In this document: one piece after another, positions 33,514 to 42,520 of the stretch | Numbering within the stretch: position 1 is the stretch's first letter | Layout of the letters: each line of letters opens with the position of its first letter | NCBI RefSeq assembly: GCF_001642575.1 | Contig: NZ_LXNG01000013.1 | Span: 57,431-121,430, forward strand | DNA from: Xanthomonas floridensis | GTDB taxonomy: Bacteria > Pseudomonadota > Gammaproteobacteria > Xanthomonadales > Xanthomonadaceae | Reading direction: 5' to 3' | Length of the DNA: 64,000 nucleotides | Notes under the pieces: model-generated | What the model saw: the letters and a program-made list of their open reading frames with translations, nothing else | Databases searched by the model: none | Told to the model about the DNA's origin: nothing | Position numbers and translations under genes: made by a program

Positions 33514-35373
33514 TCAGCCAGCCCCGAGCGCGACTGCCAGCTGGTAGGTCACCAGCGAGGCCAGGTAGGCCAGCGCGAACAGGTACACCGCGCTGATGGT
33601 CATCTGCTTCCACGAATTGGTTTCGCGCTTGATCGTGGCCAGCGTGGAGATGCACATCGGCGCGTAGATGTACCAGACCAGCAGCGACAGCGCGGTGGCC
33701 AGCGACCAGCCATCGCTGATCAGCGGCGACAGGGCCTGCGCTGCAGCATCGTCATCGGCGGCCGACAGCGCGTACACCGTGGCCAGCGAGGCCACCGCCA
33801 CTTCGCGCGCAGCCAGGCCGGGAATCAGTGCAATGCAGATCTGCCAGTTGAAGCCCAGCGGTGCGAAGAACACCGCCATCGCATGGCCGATGCGGCCGGC
33901 AAAGCTGTAGTCGATTGCCGGCAAGGTGGCATTGGCCGGCGCCGCCGGGAACGACAACAGGAACCACAACAGGATGGTCAGCGCCAGGATGATGCCGCCC
34001 ACGCGCTTGAGGAAGATCCAGGCGCGCTCCCACAATCCCAGCGCCAGATCGCGCAGGTGCGGCACGCGGTAGGACGGCAGCTCCAGCATCAGCGGGTGCT
34101 CGCTCTTGTCGCGGCGCCACTTCTTCATCGTCCACGACACCAGCAGTGCACTGACGATGGCCGCGGCATACAGCCCGAACAACACCAGCCCCTGCTGGTT
34201 GAAGATGCCCCACACCGTTTTTTGCGGAATGAAGGCGCCGATCAGCAGCGCATACACCGGCAAGCGCGCCGAGCACGTCATCAGCGGCGCAACCATGATG
34301 GTGGCGAGCCGGTCGCGCGGGTCCTGGATGCTGCGGGTGGACATGATGCCCGGCACCGCACACGCAAAACTCGACAGCAACGGAATGAACGAGCGCCCGG
34401 ACAACCCGGCCGCCGCCATCATGCGATCGAGCAGGAACGCCGCGCGCGGCAGGTAGCCGGATTCTTCCAATGCCAGGATGAAGGCGAACAGGATCAGGAT
34501 CTGCGGCAAGAACACGATCACCCCGCCCAGGCCGGCGATGATGCCGTCCTTGAGCAGGCTGTTGAGCGGCCCTTCCGGCAAGGTGGTGCCTACCCACTCG
34601 CCCAGCATCGCGGTACCGGCATCGATCAGGTCCATCACCGGGGTGGCCCAGGCGTATACCGCCTGGAAGATCAGGAACATCACCACCGCCAGCGTCACCA
34701 AGCCCAAGATCGGGTGCAGCAGCCAGCGGTCCAGCGCGTCGTCCACCCGCGAGGTGCGCGTGGGCATGGTCACTGCCGCACTCAGGATCTGCCGCACCTG
34801 CGCGTGGTAGTTGCCATCGGCCAGGGGCGCAGCCGTCGGCGCGGCCAGGCTGGCCGCCTGCGTGTCGAGCCGTTCCACCAGGGCCCTGGCGCCGCCGCGA
34901 CGCACCGCCACGGTTTCCACCACCGGCACGCCCAGCGCCTGCTCCAGCGCCGGCAGGTCGATGACGATGCCGCGTCGCTGCGCAGCATCGACCATGTTCA
35001 ATGCCACGATCATCGGCCGACCCAGTTCGCGCAGCTCCAGCGCAAAGCGCAGGTGCAGGCGCAGATTGGTCGCATCCATCACGCACACCAGCACGTCCGG
35101 TGCCGGTTCGCCGGGATAGAAGCCGCGGCACAGGTCGCGGGTGATCGCCTCGTCCAGGCTGGCCGGCTGCAGGCTGTAGGCACCGGGCAGATCCAGCACC
35201 GCGAAATCGCGTCCGGACGGCGCGCGGAAGTGGCCTTCCTTGCGCTCGACGGTGACGCCGGTGTAGTTGGCCACCTTCTGGCGGCTGCCGGTCAGCTGAT
35301 TGAACAGCGCGGTCTTGCCACTGTTGGGATTGCCCACCAACGCCAGACGCAAGGGAACCACTGCCGCGTTCAT
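33514..35373 (-). CDS. feoB: Ferrous iron transporter FeoB
   Basis: Inner-membrane Fe(II) transporter of 619 residues. The N-terminal G domain has GNPNSGKTALFNQL (G1, about 15-28), TVERKEG, DLPGAYSL (G3) and NMVD (G4). Two Gate domains with the conserved cysteines follow: SSFACAVPGIMSTR and WYIYAPMCISTLATIKRE. It overlaps feoA by 4 nt. The length is shorter than the 770-residue E. coli protein, as in other Xanthomonas. Confidence 0.96.
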   Translation of the reverse strand: MNAAVVPLRLALVGNPNSGKTALFNQLTGSRQKVANYTGVTVERKEGHFRAPSGRDFAVLDLPGAYSLQPASLDEAITRDLCRGFYPGEPAPDVLVCVMDATNLRLHLRFALELRELGRPMIVALNMVDAAQRRGIVIDLPALEQALGVPVVETVAVRRGGARALVERLDTQAASLAAPTAAPLADGNYHAQVRQILSAAVTMPTRTSRVDDALDRWLLHPILGLVTLAVVMFLIFQAVYAWATPVMDLIDAGTAMLGEWVGTTLPEGPLNSLLKDGIIAGLGGVIVFLPQILILFAFILALEESGYLPRAAFLLDRMMAAAGLSGRSFIPLLSSFACAVPGIMSTRSIQDPRDRLATIMVAPLMTCSARLPVYALLIGAFIPQKTVWGIFNQQGLVLFGLYAAAIVSALLVSWTMKKWRRDKSEHPLMLELPSYRVPHLRDLALGLWERAWIFLKRVGGIILALTILLWFLLSFPAAPANATLPAIDYSFAGRIGHAMAVFFAPLGFNWQICIALIPGLAAREVAVASLATVYALSAADDDAAAQALSPLISDGWSLATALSLLVWYIYAPMCISTLATIKRETNSWKQMTISAVYLFALAYLASLVTYQLAVALGAG

Positions 35374-35618
35374 GCCGATGCTCCGTCCCGTCGCACCTGC
35401 ACCCGTGCCGCCTCGCTGCGGCGCAGGGCAAAGCGCGTATAGCCCACCTGCACCAGCAGCGGCTCGCGGCCCACCGGCCCGGTCGCCAGCACGGTGACCT
35501 CCTCGCCCGCGACAAAACCGAGCTCGCGCAGGCGCCGTGCGATCGTGTCGTTGGGGAGGCGATCCTCCACGGAATCCACGATGGCGGCGCAATGCAGGGG
35601 CATGTCGGACAACGTCAC
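35370..35618 (-). CDS. feoA: Ferrous iron transport protein FeoA
   Basis: SH3-like partner of FeoB, 82 residues: TLSDMPLHCAAIV, DTIARRLRELGFVAGEEVTVL and the VGYTRFALRRSEAARVQV C-terminus are FeoA hallmarks. The GTG at 35618 (VTLSDMPL) is preferred over an ATG at 35660, since the 14 extra residues would be encoded across the putative Fur box and are absent from typical FeoA. It overlaps feoB by 4 nt. Confidence 0.88.
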   Translation of the reverse strand: MTLSDMPLHCAAIVDSVEDRLPNDTIARRLRELGFVAGEEVTVLATGPVGREPLLVQVGYTRFALRRSEAARVQVRRDGASA

Positions 35619-35633
35619 AAAGACGGCCTGATT

Positions 35634-35652
35634 GATAGGAATGGTTCTCAAT
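35634..35652 (-). promoter_or_regulatory. Possible Fur box upstream of feoABC
   Basis: Minus strand ATTGAGAACCATTCCTATC, 10 of 14 positions matching the 7-1-7 Fur pattern TGATAAT-n-ATTATCA. It lies 16 bp before the chosen feoA start, where an iron-responsive repressor would act. Moderate match only. Confidence 0.5.
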
Positions 35653-35732
35653 TCTAGCATCGACGCACCGCGTCATGGCTGCGGCGACCCGTCCCGCTAT
35701 GATGGTTCGCATCCCATTCATGGACGTACGCA

Positions 35733-36530
35733 ATGCAGGACACCGGCTTGATCGTCGAGGACCAGGGACCGGTCCGCACCTTGCGCCTGCACCGCCCCAC
35801 GGTGCACAACGCCTTCGATGCGACGCTGATCGCGGCGCTCACCGAGGCCTTGCTGCAGGCTGGCAGCGCGCCGCAGATCCGCGTGGTAGTGGTGACCGGT
35901 GCCGGCGCTGCGTTTTCCGCGGGCGCGGACCTGAACTGGATGCGTGGCATGGCCGGCGCCAGCGAAACGGAGAATGCCGCCGATGCACTGGCACTGGCGC
36001 GACTGATGCGCACGCTGGATGAACTGCCCAAGCCCACCATCGCGCGGGTCAATGGCGCGGCCTTCGGTGGTGGCGTGGGCCTGGTGGCCTGTTGCGATAT
36101 CGCCATCGGCTGCACCGAGGCGCGCTTCGGCCTGACCGAAAGCAAGCTGGGGCTGTTGCCGGCGGTGATCTCGCCCTATGTCATTGCCGCCATCGGTGCG
36201 CGCCAGGCGCGGCGCTGGTTCGCCACCGCCGAAATCTTCGATGCCGGCACGGCGCAGTTGCTGGGCTTGCTGCACCAGCTGGTGGCGGCCGATCAATTGG
36301 ATGCCGCGGTGGAACGCCAGGTTCGCCTGCTGTTGGCCGCCGCGCCGCTGGCCGCCAGCCACGCCAAGGCCTTGGTACGCTCGGTCATGCCGCCCGCCGA
36401 CCGCGATGCCATCGATGCCGCCAACGCGGCCTGGATCGCCCGTCTGCGCGTGTCGCCCGAGGGCCAGGAAGGCCTCGGGGCGTTCCTGGACAAGCGCGCT
36501 CCCGCCTGGGTGCCGGAGAGCGTGGCGTGA
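35733..36530 (+). CDS. Enoyl-CoA hydratase, probably methylglutaconyl-CoA hydratase
   Basis: Crotonase-family protein of 265 residues: HRPTVHNAFDATLIAAL, then AFSAGADLNWMRGM and NGAAFGGGVGLVACCDIAIG for the oxyanion hole and FGLTESKLGLLPAVISPYV with the catalytic Glu. The set matches LiuC-type hydratases of leucine degradation. The next gene starts inside its stop (GTGA), and HMG-CoA lyase follows, supporting a role in leucine or branched acyl-CoA breakdown. Confidence 0.87.
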   Translation: MQDTGLIVEDQGPVRTLRLHRPTVHNAFDATLIAALTEALLQAGSAPQIRVVVVTGAGAAFSAGADLNWMRGMAGASETENAADALALARLMRTLDELPKPTIARVNGAAFGGGVGLVACCDIAIGCTEARFGLTESKLGLLPAVISPYVIAAIGARQARRWFATAEIFDAGTAQLLGLLHQLVAADQLDAAVERQVRLLLAAAPLAASHAKALVRSVMPPADRDAIDAANAAWIARLRVSPEGQEGLGAFLDKRAPAWVPESVA

Positions 36531-36916
36531 GCGCGATCGACCACGTGGGCATGGCCTGCAGCGACCTGCAGACCAGTGTGGCGTTCTATCGCGTGGCGCT
36601 GGCGCCGCTGGGCATCACGCTGCTGGCCGAACTGACCGCTGCCGACACTGGCGGCCGCGCGCACGCCGGTTTCGGCATCGAACGGCCATTCCTGTGGCTG
36701 GGTGCCGAGGCGCAAGCCTCCGGCGCTATGCATCTGGCGCTGACGGCGACCGACCGCGCCAGCGTGGAGGCCTTTCATCAGGCTGCGCTCGCCGCCGGCG
36801 GCCGCAATCACGGCGCCCCCGGCCTGCGCCCGCATTACCACCCGCACTACTACAGCGCCTTCGTGCTCGACCCCGATGGCAACAACCTCGAAGCGGTCTG
36901 TCACCGCGCAGCATGA
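36527..36916 (+). CDS. VOC-family (glyoxalase-like) protein
   Basis: Protein of 129 residues with VOC folding: IDHVGMACSDLQTSVAFYRVAL, then HLALTATDRASVEAFHQAA, and the C-terminal SAFVLDPDGNNLEAVCH with the metal-ligand Glu. The family includes epimerases and lyases using a divalent metal. It starts with GTG overlapping the preceding stop and is co-translated with the hydratase. The substrate is unknown; an acyl-CoA or aldehyde by-product is plausible. Confidence 0.85.
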   Translation: MSAIDHVGMACSDLQTSVAFYRVALAPLGITLLAELTAADTGGRAHAGFGIERPFLWLGAEAQASGAMHLALTATDRASVEAFHQAALAAGGRNHGAPGLRPHYHPHYYSAFVLDPDGNNLEAVCHRAA

Positions 36917-37025
36917 GCACCGTTCCGATGTCCTTGATCCCGTCATCTCCTTGCGCCGAAGTGGGCGCACATAACAAGGCTGCTGTGTCGGCCGCATCCG
37001 GTCATGCATGTGCGGACGTGGGCGC

Positions 37026-37922
37026 ATGAGCGACTTCGTCCGCATCGTCGAAGTGGGCCCACGCGATGGACTGCAGAACGAGGCGCAACCGATCGCCACC
37101 GCCGACAAGATCGCGCTGATCGATCAATTGTCGGCCACCGGCCTGCGCACCATCGAAGCCACCAGCTTCGTCAGCCCACGCTGGGTGCCGCAACTGGCCG
37201 ACGCCGCCGACGTGTTCGCCGGTATCACCCAGCTGCCGGGCATCGCCTACCCGGTGCTGGTGCCGAACCTGCAGGGCTATACCCGTGCGCAGGCCGCCGG
37301 CGCGCGCGAGGTGGCAGTCTTCACGGCCGCGTCGGAGACGTTCAACCGCACCAACACCAACGCCGGCATCGACGAATCGATCGAGCGGTTCCGCCCGATC
37401 CTGGAGCAGGCCGCCATCGATGGCGTGCGCGTGCGCGGCTATGTCTCCACCGTACTCGGCTGCCCCTACCAGGGCGAGGTGCCGGTAGCCGACGTGGTGG
37501 ATGTCGCGCAACGGCTGTACGCACTGGGCTGCTATGAGATCTCGCTGGGCGACACCATCGGGGTCGGCACGCCACGCAAGGCGCAGCAGATGCTGGCCGC
37601 GGTCGCGCAGCAGGTGCCGATGCAGGCACTGGCCGTGCATTTCCACGATACCTATGGCCAGGCGCTGGCCAATATCGCCGCCTGCCTTGAGCAAGGCGTG
37701 CGCGTGGTCGATGCCGCCGTCTCCGGTGCCGGCGGTTGCCCGTACGCCAAGGGCGCCAGCGGCAACGTCGCCAGCGAAGACGTGGTGTACCTGCTGCATG
37801 GCCTGGGTATGTCCACCGGCATCGACCTGCCCGCCCTGGCCCGCACCGGCCGCTGGCTGGCGCAACTGCTCGGCCGCGACACCGGCAGCAAGACCGGCAA
37901 GGCACTGGCTGCGGCTGGCTGA
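37026..37922 (+). CDS. mvaB: Hydroxymethylglutaryl-CoA lyase
   Basis: HMG-CoA lyase of 298 residues splitting HMG-CoA into acetyl-CoA and acetoacetate, the last step of leucine degradation. TIM-barrel signatures are visible: EVGPRDGLQNEAQ (residues 8-20), EATSFVSPRWVPQ, LGDTIGVGTP, HFHDTYGQALAN and the active-site GAGGCPYAKGASGN containing the catalytic Cys. No strong ribosome binding site precedes the ATG at 37026. It sits between the hydratase pair and the SDR gene. Confidence 0.94.
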   Translation: MSDFVRIVEVGPRDGLQNEAQPIATADKIALIDQLSATGLRTIEATSFVSPRWVPQLADAADVFAGITQLPGIAYPVLVPNLQGYTRAQAAGAREVAVFTAASETFNRTNTNAGIDESIERFRPILEQAAIDGVRVRGYVSTVLGCPYQGEVPVADVVDVAQRLYALGCYEISLGDTIGVGTPRKAQQMLAAVAQQVPMQALAVHFHDTYGQALANIAACLEQGVRVVDAAVSGAGGCPYAKGASGNVASEDVVYLLHGLGMSTGIDLPALARTGRWLAQLLGRDTGSKTGKALAAAG

Positions 37923-37969
37923 GGGTCGCAAGGCCGTTACCACCACCACGATCGCGCCAGGGCTTCGGC

Positions 37970-37975
37970 TAGAAT
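37970..37975 (+). promoter_or_regulatory. -10-like element before the SDR gene
   Basis: TAGAAT lies 72 bp before the SDR start in the 125-bp gap after mvaB, with no confident -35. A secondary promoter is possible. Confidence 0.35.
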
Positions 37976-38047
37976 TGCCGGCCGCGCGCCAACCCGCTCG
38001 CGAGCCGACCTGCGTCGGCCCGCAGCGCTTCTTCAGGGGAACCCACC

Positions 38048-38818
38048 ATGCAGCCAACATCTGTCCTTGCCGTGATCACCGGTGGCGTCTCCGGGTTGGG
38101 CCTGGCCGTGGCGCAGCGCATCGTTGCCGACGGCGGCAAGGTCGCGCTGTTCGACGTCAATGCCGACAAGGCCGATGCGGCGCTTGCATCGCTCGGTGCC
38201 GGCAACGCGCATTACTTTGCCACCGATGTCACCGATGAGGCGCAGGTGTCGGCCAATATCGCGCAGGCCGCGCAGGCATTGGGCGGACTGAATCTTGTGG
38301 TGAACTGCGCCGGCATCCTGGGCGCTGGCCGCGTGCTGGGCAAGGAGGCGCCGATGCCGCTGGCGACCTTCCGCACCACCGTGCTGGTCAACCTGGTCGG
38401 CAGCTTCAATGTCGCCAAGGCTGCGGCCGATGTCATGCAGCACAACACCGCCGGCGACGATGGCGAGCGCGGGGTCATCATCCACACCGCATCGGTGGCC
38501 GCCTATGAGGGCCAGATCGGCCAGGCCGCGTATGCCGCCAGCAAGGGCGGCGTGGTCGGCATGACCCTGCCGATGGCACGCGAGCTGGCGCGTTTCGGCA
38601 TCCGCGTGATGACGATTGCCCCCGGCGTATTCTGGACCCCGATGGTCGACGGCATGCCCGAAGCGGTACAGCAATCGCTGTCCGCGGCAATCCCGTTCCC
38701 TTCTCGCCTGGGCCAACCCGACGAATACGCCGACACCGTCGCCTTCATCCTGCGCAATCGCTATCTCAACGGCGAAGTGATCCGCCTGGACGGCGGCGTG
38801 CGGTTGGCACCCAAGTAG
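38048..38818 (+). CDS. Short-chain dehydrogenase, 3-hydroxyacyl-CoA type
   Basis: SDR of 256 residues: NAD loop [15 protein letters not shown] (residues 10-24), NCAGIL, catalytic Ser in [17 protein letters not shown] (Tyr-x3-Lys) and [12 protein letters not shown]. It resembles HSD17B10/3-hydroxy-2-methylbutyryl-CoA dehydrogenases, which act in isoleucine and fatty-acid oxidation. That fits the neighbouring leucine-degradation genes. The start follows GGGGAACCCACC. Confidence 0.88.
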   Translation: MQPTSVLAVITGGVSGLGLAVAQRIVADGGKVALFDVNADKADAALASLGAGNAHYFATDVTDEAQVSANIAQAAQALGGLNLVVNCAGILGAGRVLGKEAPMPLATFRTTVLVNLVGSFNVAKAAADVMQHNTAGDDGERGVIIHTASVAAYEGQIGQAAYAASKGGVVGMTLPMARELARFGIRVMTIAPGVFWTPMVDGMPEAVQQSLSAAIPFPSRLGQPDEYADTVAFILRNRYLNGEVIRLDGGVRLAPK

Positions 38819-38820
38819 CC

Positions 38821-38918
38821 GGGAATCGGGAGACGGGAATAGGGAATCGCAACGGCACCCTGCTTCCACTACCCCGGTCACGGCGTTTCCAATTTCCCAT
38901 TCTCAATTCCCGATTCCC
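38821..38918 (+). repeat. Inverted GGGAATC repeat ending at the efpL start
   Basis: GGGAATCGGGA (38821-38831) pairs perfectly with TCCCGATTCCC (38908-38918), and an imperfect stem extends about 30 nt. The right arm touches the efpL ATG and no Shine-Dalgarno is present. The same GGGATTC motif is repeated at 29497-29541. Confidence 0.8.
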
Positions 38919-39485
38919 ATGAAAGCCAACGACATCAAGAAAGGCAACGTCGTCGAATACAACGGCGGCATTTACCAGATCCGCGACATCGAGCGCAGCT
39001 CGCCGCAAGGGCGCGGTGGCAACGTGCGCTTCCGCTTCATCATGTATAGCGTGCCCGGCGGCGCCAAGCTGGATGCCAGCTTCGATGCCGACGACAATCT
39101 GCCGGACGTCGAGCTGCTGCGCCGTCAGTCCACGTTCTCGTACAAGGATGGCGAGGCGTTCGTGTTCATGGACGACGAAGACTTCACTCCCTACACGCTG
39201 GATGCGGATGTGATCGGCAACGATGCCGGCTACATCACCGATGGCCTGGCCGGCATCTACGTGCAGGTGATCGACGACCAGCCGGTGGCGGTGCAACTGC
39301 CGCAGACGGTGACGCTGGAAGTGGTGGAAACCCCGCCCGAACTCAAGGGGGGCACCGCCACCAAGCGCCCGAAGCCGGCCAAGCTCAGTACCGGCATGGA
39401 AATCATGGTGCCCGAGTACATCAGCAACGGCGAACGCGTGCTGGTCAACACCACCACCGGCGAATTCGCCGGTCGCGCCGACTGA
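38919..39485 (+). CDS. efpL: Elongation factor P-like protein EfpL (YeiP)
   Basis: Protein of 188 residues of the EF-P fold, YeiP subfamily. The KOW domain starts [21 protein letters not shown]; the loop is SSPQGRGG (residues 27-34), so the arginine tip (Arg32) replaces the modified lysine of EF-P. It ends [13 protein letters not shown], the GRAD tail typical of YeiP. It relieves ribosome stalling on difficult XPP-type stretches. A repeat abuts its ATG, so its ribosome binding site is unclear; the stop overlaps the next ATG (TGATG). Confidence 0.93.
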   Translation: MKANDIKKGNVVEYNGGIYQIRDIERSSPQGRGGNVRFRFIMYSVPGGAKLDASFDADDNLPDVELLRRQSTFSYKDGEAFVFMDDEDFTPYTLDADVIGNDAGYITDGLAGIYVQVIDDQPVAVQLPQTVTLEVVETPPELKGGTATKRPKPAKLSTGMEIMVPEYISNGERVLVNTTTGEFAGRAD

Positions 39486-39871
39486 TGCGGCCCCTGCTCG
39501 CAGCCCTGTCGCTGGGGCTGCTGGCTGCCTGCACCGCCAAACCGGTACCGACGCCCGCGTCGGCGCCGGCTGCGGCAACCTGCACCGACCCCAAGGTGGA
39601 GGAAGAATGGCTGCAGCACCCGGCCGGCCTGTGCGGCATGCCCGACGACGTGCGTGCGCTGGTGGACGACTACGACACCTGCGTGCATTTCGCTGGCGAA
39701 GAACCCTACGACGCTGATCGCCGCCACGAGATCGAAGTGGCAGTTGCGCAGTTCTGCACACCGGCACCGGCACGTCTGGCCAAGCTGATGCAGCAGTACC
39801 GCAACGATGCGCACATCAGCCAATGGCTGCGCCAGTACGCGGTGCAAGCGGAACTGCAACCAGCGGACTAA
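39485..39871 (+). CDS. Small putative lipoprotein
   Basis: Protein of 128 residues with lipobox LLAACTAKP (Cys16) after [12 protein letters not shown]. The mature part has four cysteines (CTDP, GLCGMP, DTCVHF, QFCTP) suited to disulphides, and no known domain. It overlaps efpL by 1 nt, so the two are co-translated. The role is unknown. Confidence 0.78.
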   Translation: MRPLLAALSLGLLAACTAKPVPTPASAPAAATCTDPKVEEEWLQHPAGLCGMPDDVRALVDDYDTCVHFAGEEPYDADRRHEIEVAVAQFCTPAPARLAKLMQQYRNDAHISQWLRQYAVQAELQPAD

Positions 39872-40321
39872 GGTATCCCTTCACCCCTCGGGACACTGTT
39901 TCCCTTATGCGGAGAAGGTGGCGCCTAGGGCCGGATGAACGTAAGCGCGAAGCCTCGTGCAATTGGACCTACACGATAGCCTCGCCCCATACCCTCACCC
40001 CAACCTCCTCCCCACGGGAGAGGGGTTCGTAGCACGTGCTGAGGTGCGCGCGGTGTATCTCTTCTCCCTTCACCCCCTTTATAGAGGAGAAGGTGGAGCG
40101 TAGCGCCCGATGAGGGGCGCCGCAGAGAACTGTCAGTGGCCGCGATGATAAACGCGTCGCCACGCGTCGTCAGAGGTAAATCGCCGACGGCTTCACGCAC
40201 GATCCCCCGCTCCGCGCCCCTGCCGCGCTTGCATCGCAGGCGCGCCAGTGGCGCGCAAGACTGCTTCCTCACCCCGGCGGGAGAGAGGCTCCTACTGCGC
40301 GCCCTTCGCGCCGCCCGATCG
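39872..40321. other. Gene-free stretch with intergenic repeats
   Basis: Contains CCCCAACCTCCTCCCC...GGGAGAGGGGTTCG (about 39997-40030) and CTTCTCCC...GGAGAAGGTGGAGCG (40070-40105), divergent members of the CCCTCATCCG/CCTTCTCCCG intergenic repeat family also seen at 45406 and 63580. No gene is convincing. Confidence 0.65.
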
Positions 40322-42196
40322 CTATTGCACCTGCAGAGGCAGGCGCATGTCCGGCTGCACGTTGTCGGCGGCCGCATCACCGCGCGCAAGCACACGCAGG
40401 CGCGTGCGCAACTGCGCCACATTCGCCTCACCCTGCTCCAATCCACTGCGCAGGCTGGCCGGCAAGTGCTGGCGGCCCAGGAGCTGCAGCTGCTTCCAGC
40501 CACCGACCAGCACATCGCTGTCCTGCGCCACGCGCGCGCTCAGTTGCTGCTGCTCGTCTGCCTGCGGCAAGCCGTATCCAGTGCTCCCCAACAGGATCGC
40601 GGGATGACTGAGTTGCGCTTCGCGCACAAACAGCGACTGCAGCTGCCCCTGCATTGTTTCGCGCCCCACTACGCCCGCTTGCAGCAGGCGTTTGAGCGCA
40701 TCGCGCGCCAGTAACTCCTGGCGTCGCAACGCGGCCTGTTCCAGCAACAAGGCCGCTGCGGTTTCGCGCAGGCCGCCGCGATCGAACCACTGCGCGCGCG
40801 TTTGCGGCGCCGCATCCAGCCACTGCGCCACGCTGGTCTGCGGCACCGGCAGGCCACGCCGGAGCACATCGAACATGGCCTGGTAATGCGTGGCCGCCGA
40901 TTCGAAGTAATAGCCCTGACGCGTGGCCTGCGCGCGATCGTCCAGCACGGCCATGTCGGCAATGCCCGCGCGTTGCAGGCGCTGGCGCACGCCGCGCGGA
41001 GTGATCGACGACAGGCGGGCGGCGGCCAGACGCGGCACGCCGTCATGCAACAGTTTGTAGGTCTCCACCGCACAGTTGTTGCTGATGAAGTAATAGCGCC
41101 CGTCGTAACTCCAATGCACCTGCGCCGCACGCGCGAGCAGCGCAGCGATCTCCACCGGTGTCAACGCCAACGGCACCGACGACAGGGCGCGCAATTCCAC
41201 CTTGGTGTATTCGTCCACCACCTGGTTCAACGGCAGCACGAACAGGCGCGAGGGATACGAGCCGGTGAGCCCACGCCAGCTGGAAATCTGCACATCGCCA
41301 ACGAAGGCACGGAACGACAGCACGCGGTGGTACTGCAGGTCCAGCCGGCACGCCGGCCCGGGCGCACGGCCGGGCGCGCAGATCACCAGCCGCAACATGC
41401 TGTGGCCCCAGCGGCTCATCGGCTGTTCGTTGCCCTCGGCAAGCAGGTAGTCCACCGCATAGACGCGCGCCGGGTCCAGCGTCAGCAAAGACATCGCACC
41501 GGCATCGTTGTCGGCCTGCAGATACGGCAGCGCCGGCGTACACGCCGCGGCAGCCTGGGGCGGGCCCAGCTGCTGCGACAACCACGCCGCCAGTGCCGGC
41601 CGCCGGCAGGCGTAGTCCGGGTCCAGTACGAAATGTTCCAGATTGACCGCGACAAACTCGGCCGGGCTGCGTCGCTCATAGTCGTCAGGGCTGCGGTCGC
41701 TGAAACGGTTGACGCCACGTCCGATGCGCCAGGGCCGCACCTGCCAGCCGGCCAAGTCGCGCAACCGCGGATCGCGCGACAAGGCGCTGCCACTGCTGCG
41801 GTCGAGGACATGCGCCAACTCGTGCACCAACGCCGCCATGGCGGCGCGCGTGGGCGGTGCTGTGACATCACTGCGCGCAGTGTCCGGCTGCGCGCGCCAT
41901 GCCTGCAACAAGGCGCGGTCGAGCAGAATGCGCTGACCGATGGCACGGCCATGCACCCGGGCCGGCAAATCGTCTCGCCACTGCAAGGTGATCGGCGCCT
42001 TCAAACGCTCGGCCCAACGCGGCGACAGGCGCCACACCACCTGCTGTACCAGCGCGTCGCTGGCCGCGCGGTCGGCCGGTTCCGATACCGACGACACGAT
42101 GTTGACCTGCGAGGCCGGCGCGGCGGAGGCTTCAAGCTGTGCGGCCGCAGCGATTGCCGCGGCCAACCACCAACCGCAGCGTCGGCGTGGACTCAC
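40322..42196 (-). CDS. DUF4105 (Lnb-like) protein with HExxH motif
   Basis: Exported protein of 624 residues with signal peptide (cleavage near residue 26). The N-terminal part has a HELAH zinc-protease-like motif (125-129) in ALVHELAHVLD, with a possible third ligand in SPAEFVAVNLEHF. The middle matches DUF4105/Lnb: SRWGHSMLRLVICAPG, VLSFRAFVGDVQISSWRGLTGSYPS (read in two parts), LPLNQVVDEYTKVELRAL and FISNNCAVETYKLL with the conserved Cys. In Gram-positives Lnb is an N-acyltransferase of lipoproteins; here the role is unproven. It overlaps the next gene by 4 nt. Confidence 0.82.
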   Translation of the reverse strand: MSPRRRCGWWLAAAIAAAAQLEASAAPASQVNIVSSVSEPADRAASDALVQQVVWRLSPRWAERLKAPITLQWRDDLPARVHGRAIGQRILLDRALLQAWRAQPDTARSDVTAPPTRAAMAALVHELAHVLDRSSGSALSRDPRLRDLAGWQVRPWRIGRGVNRFSDRSPDDYERRSPAEFVAVNLEHFVLDPDYACRRPALAAWLSQQLGPPQAAAACTPALPYLQADNDAGAMSLLTLDPARVYAVDYLLAEGNEQPMSRWGHSMLRLVICAPGRAPGPACRLDLQYHRVLSFRAFVGDVQISSWRGLTGSYPSRLFVLPLNQVVDEYTKVELRALSSVPLALTPVEIAALLARAAQVHWSYDGRYYFISNNCAVETYKLLHDGVPRLAAARLSSITPRGVRQRLQRAGIADMAVLDDRAQATRQGYYFESAATHYQAMFDVLRRGLPVPQTSVAQWLDAAPQTRAQWFDRGGLRETAAALLLEQAALRRQELLARDALKRLLQAGVVGRETMQGQLQSLFVREAQLSHPAILLGSTGYGLPQADEQQQLSARVAQDSDVLVGGWKQLQLLGRQHLPASLRSGLEQGEANVAQLRTRLRVLARGDAAADNVQPDMRLPLQVQ

Positions 42197-42486
42197 TGCG
42201 CCAGGATGGACTGCGCCAGTTCCAGGTCGCTGGCCAGGCGCGCTGCATCGCTGCGCGTGCGCAGCTGCAGCAGCGCCGCTTCCAGACGTGCGCCCCGGAT
42301 GGCGCCATTGCTGGCGACGAAGCCGGCGGCATCCTCGCGGGCATCGGCCACCACCTTGTCATCGCCGGAGCTGCTGCTGTTGGACGACCCGGCCGACGAA
42401 GCGCCGGCCGACGTGCCGGCCAGGCTGGAAGCGAACGCCGCCAGCGGCAGCAAGGTCAGTGCACAAAACACAAGTGAGCGAATCAT
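42193..42486 (-). CDS. DUF2388-family small exported protein
   Basis: Protein of 97 residues with signal peptide (MIRSLVFCALTLLPLAAFA) and a Ser-rich linker. The conserved block KVVADAREDAAGFVASNGAIRGARLEAALLQLR is typical of DUF2388. Such proteins commonly sit next to DUF4105 genes. The start MIRSLV is preferred because it directly begins the signal. It ends 4 nt inside the DUF4105 gene start, so the two form an operon. Confidence 0.85.
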   Translation of the reverse strand: MIRSLVFCALTLLPLAAFASSLAGTSAGASSAGSSNSSSSGDDKVVADAREDAAGFVASNGAIRGARLEAALLQLRTRSDAARLASDLELAQSILAQ

Positions 42487-42520
42487 CGGCGCGCCGTTTC
42501 CATGTGAAGGTTCCGAAAGA

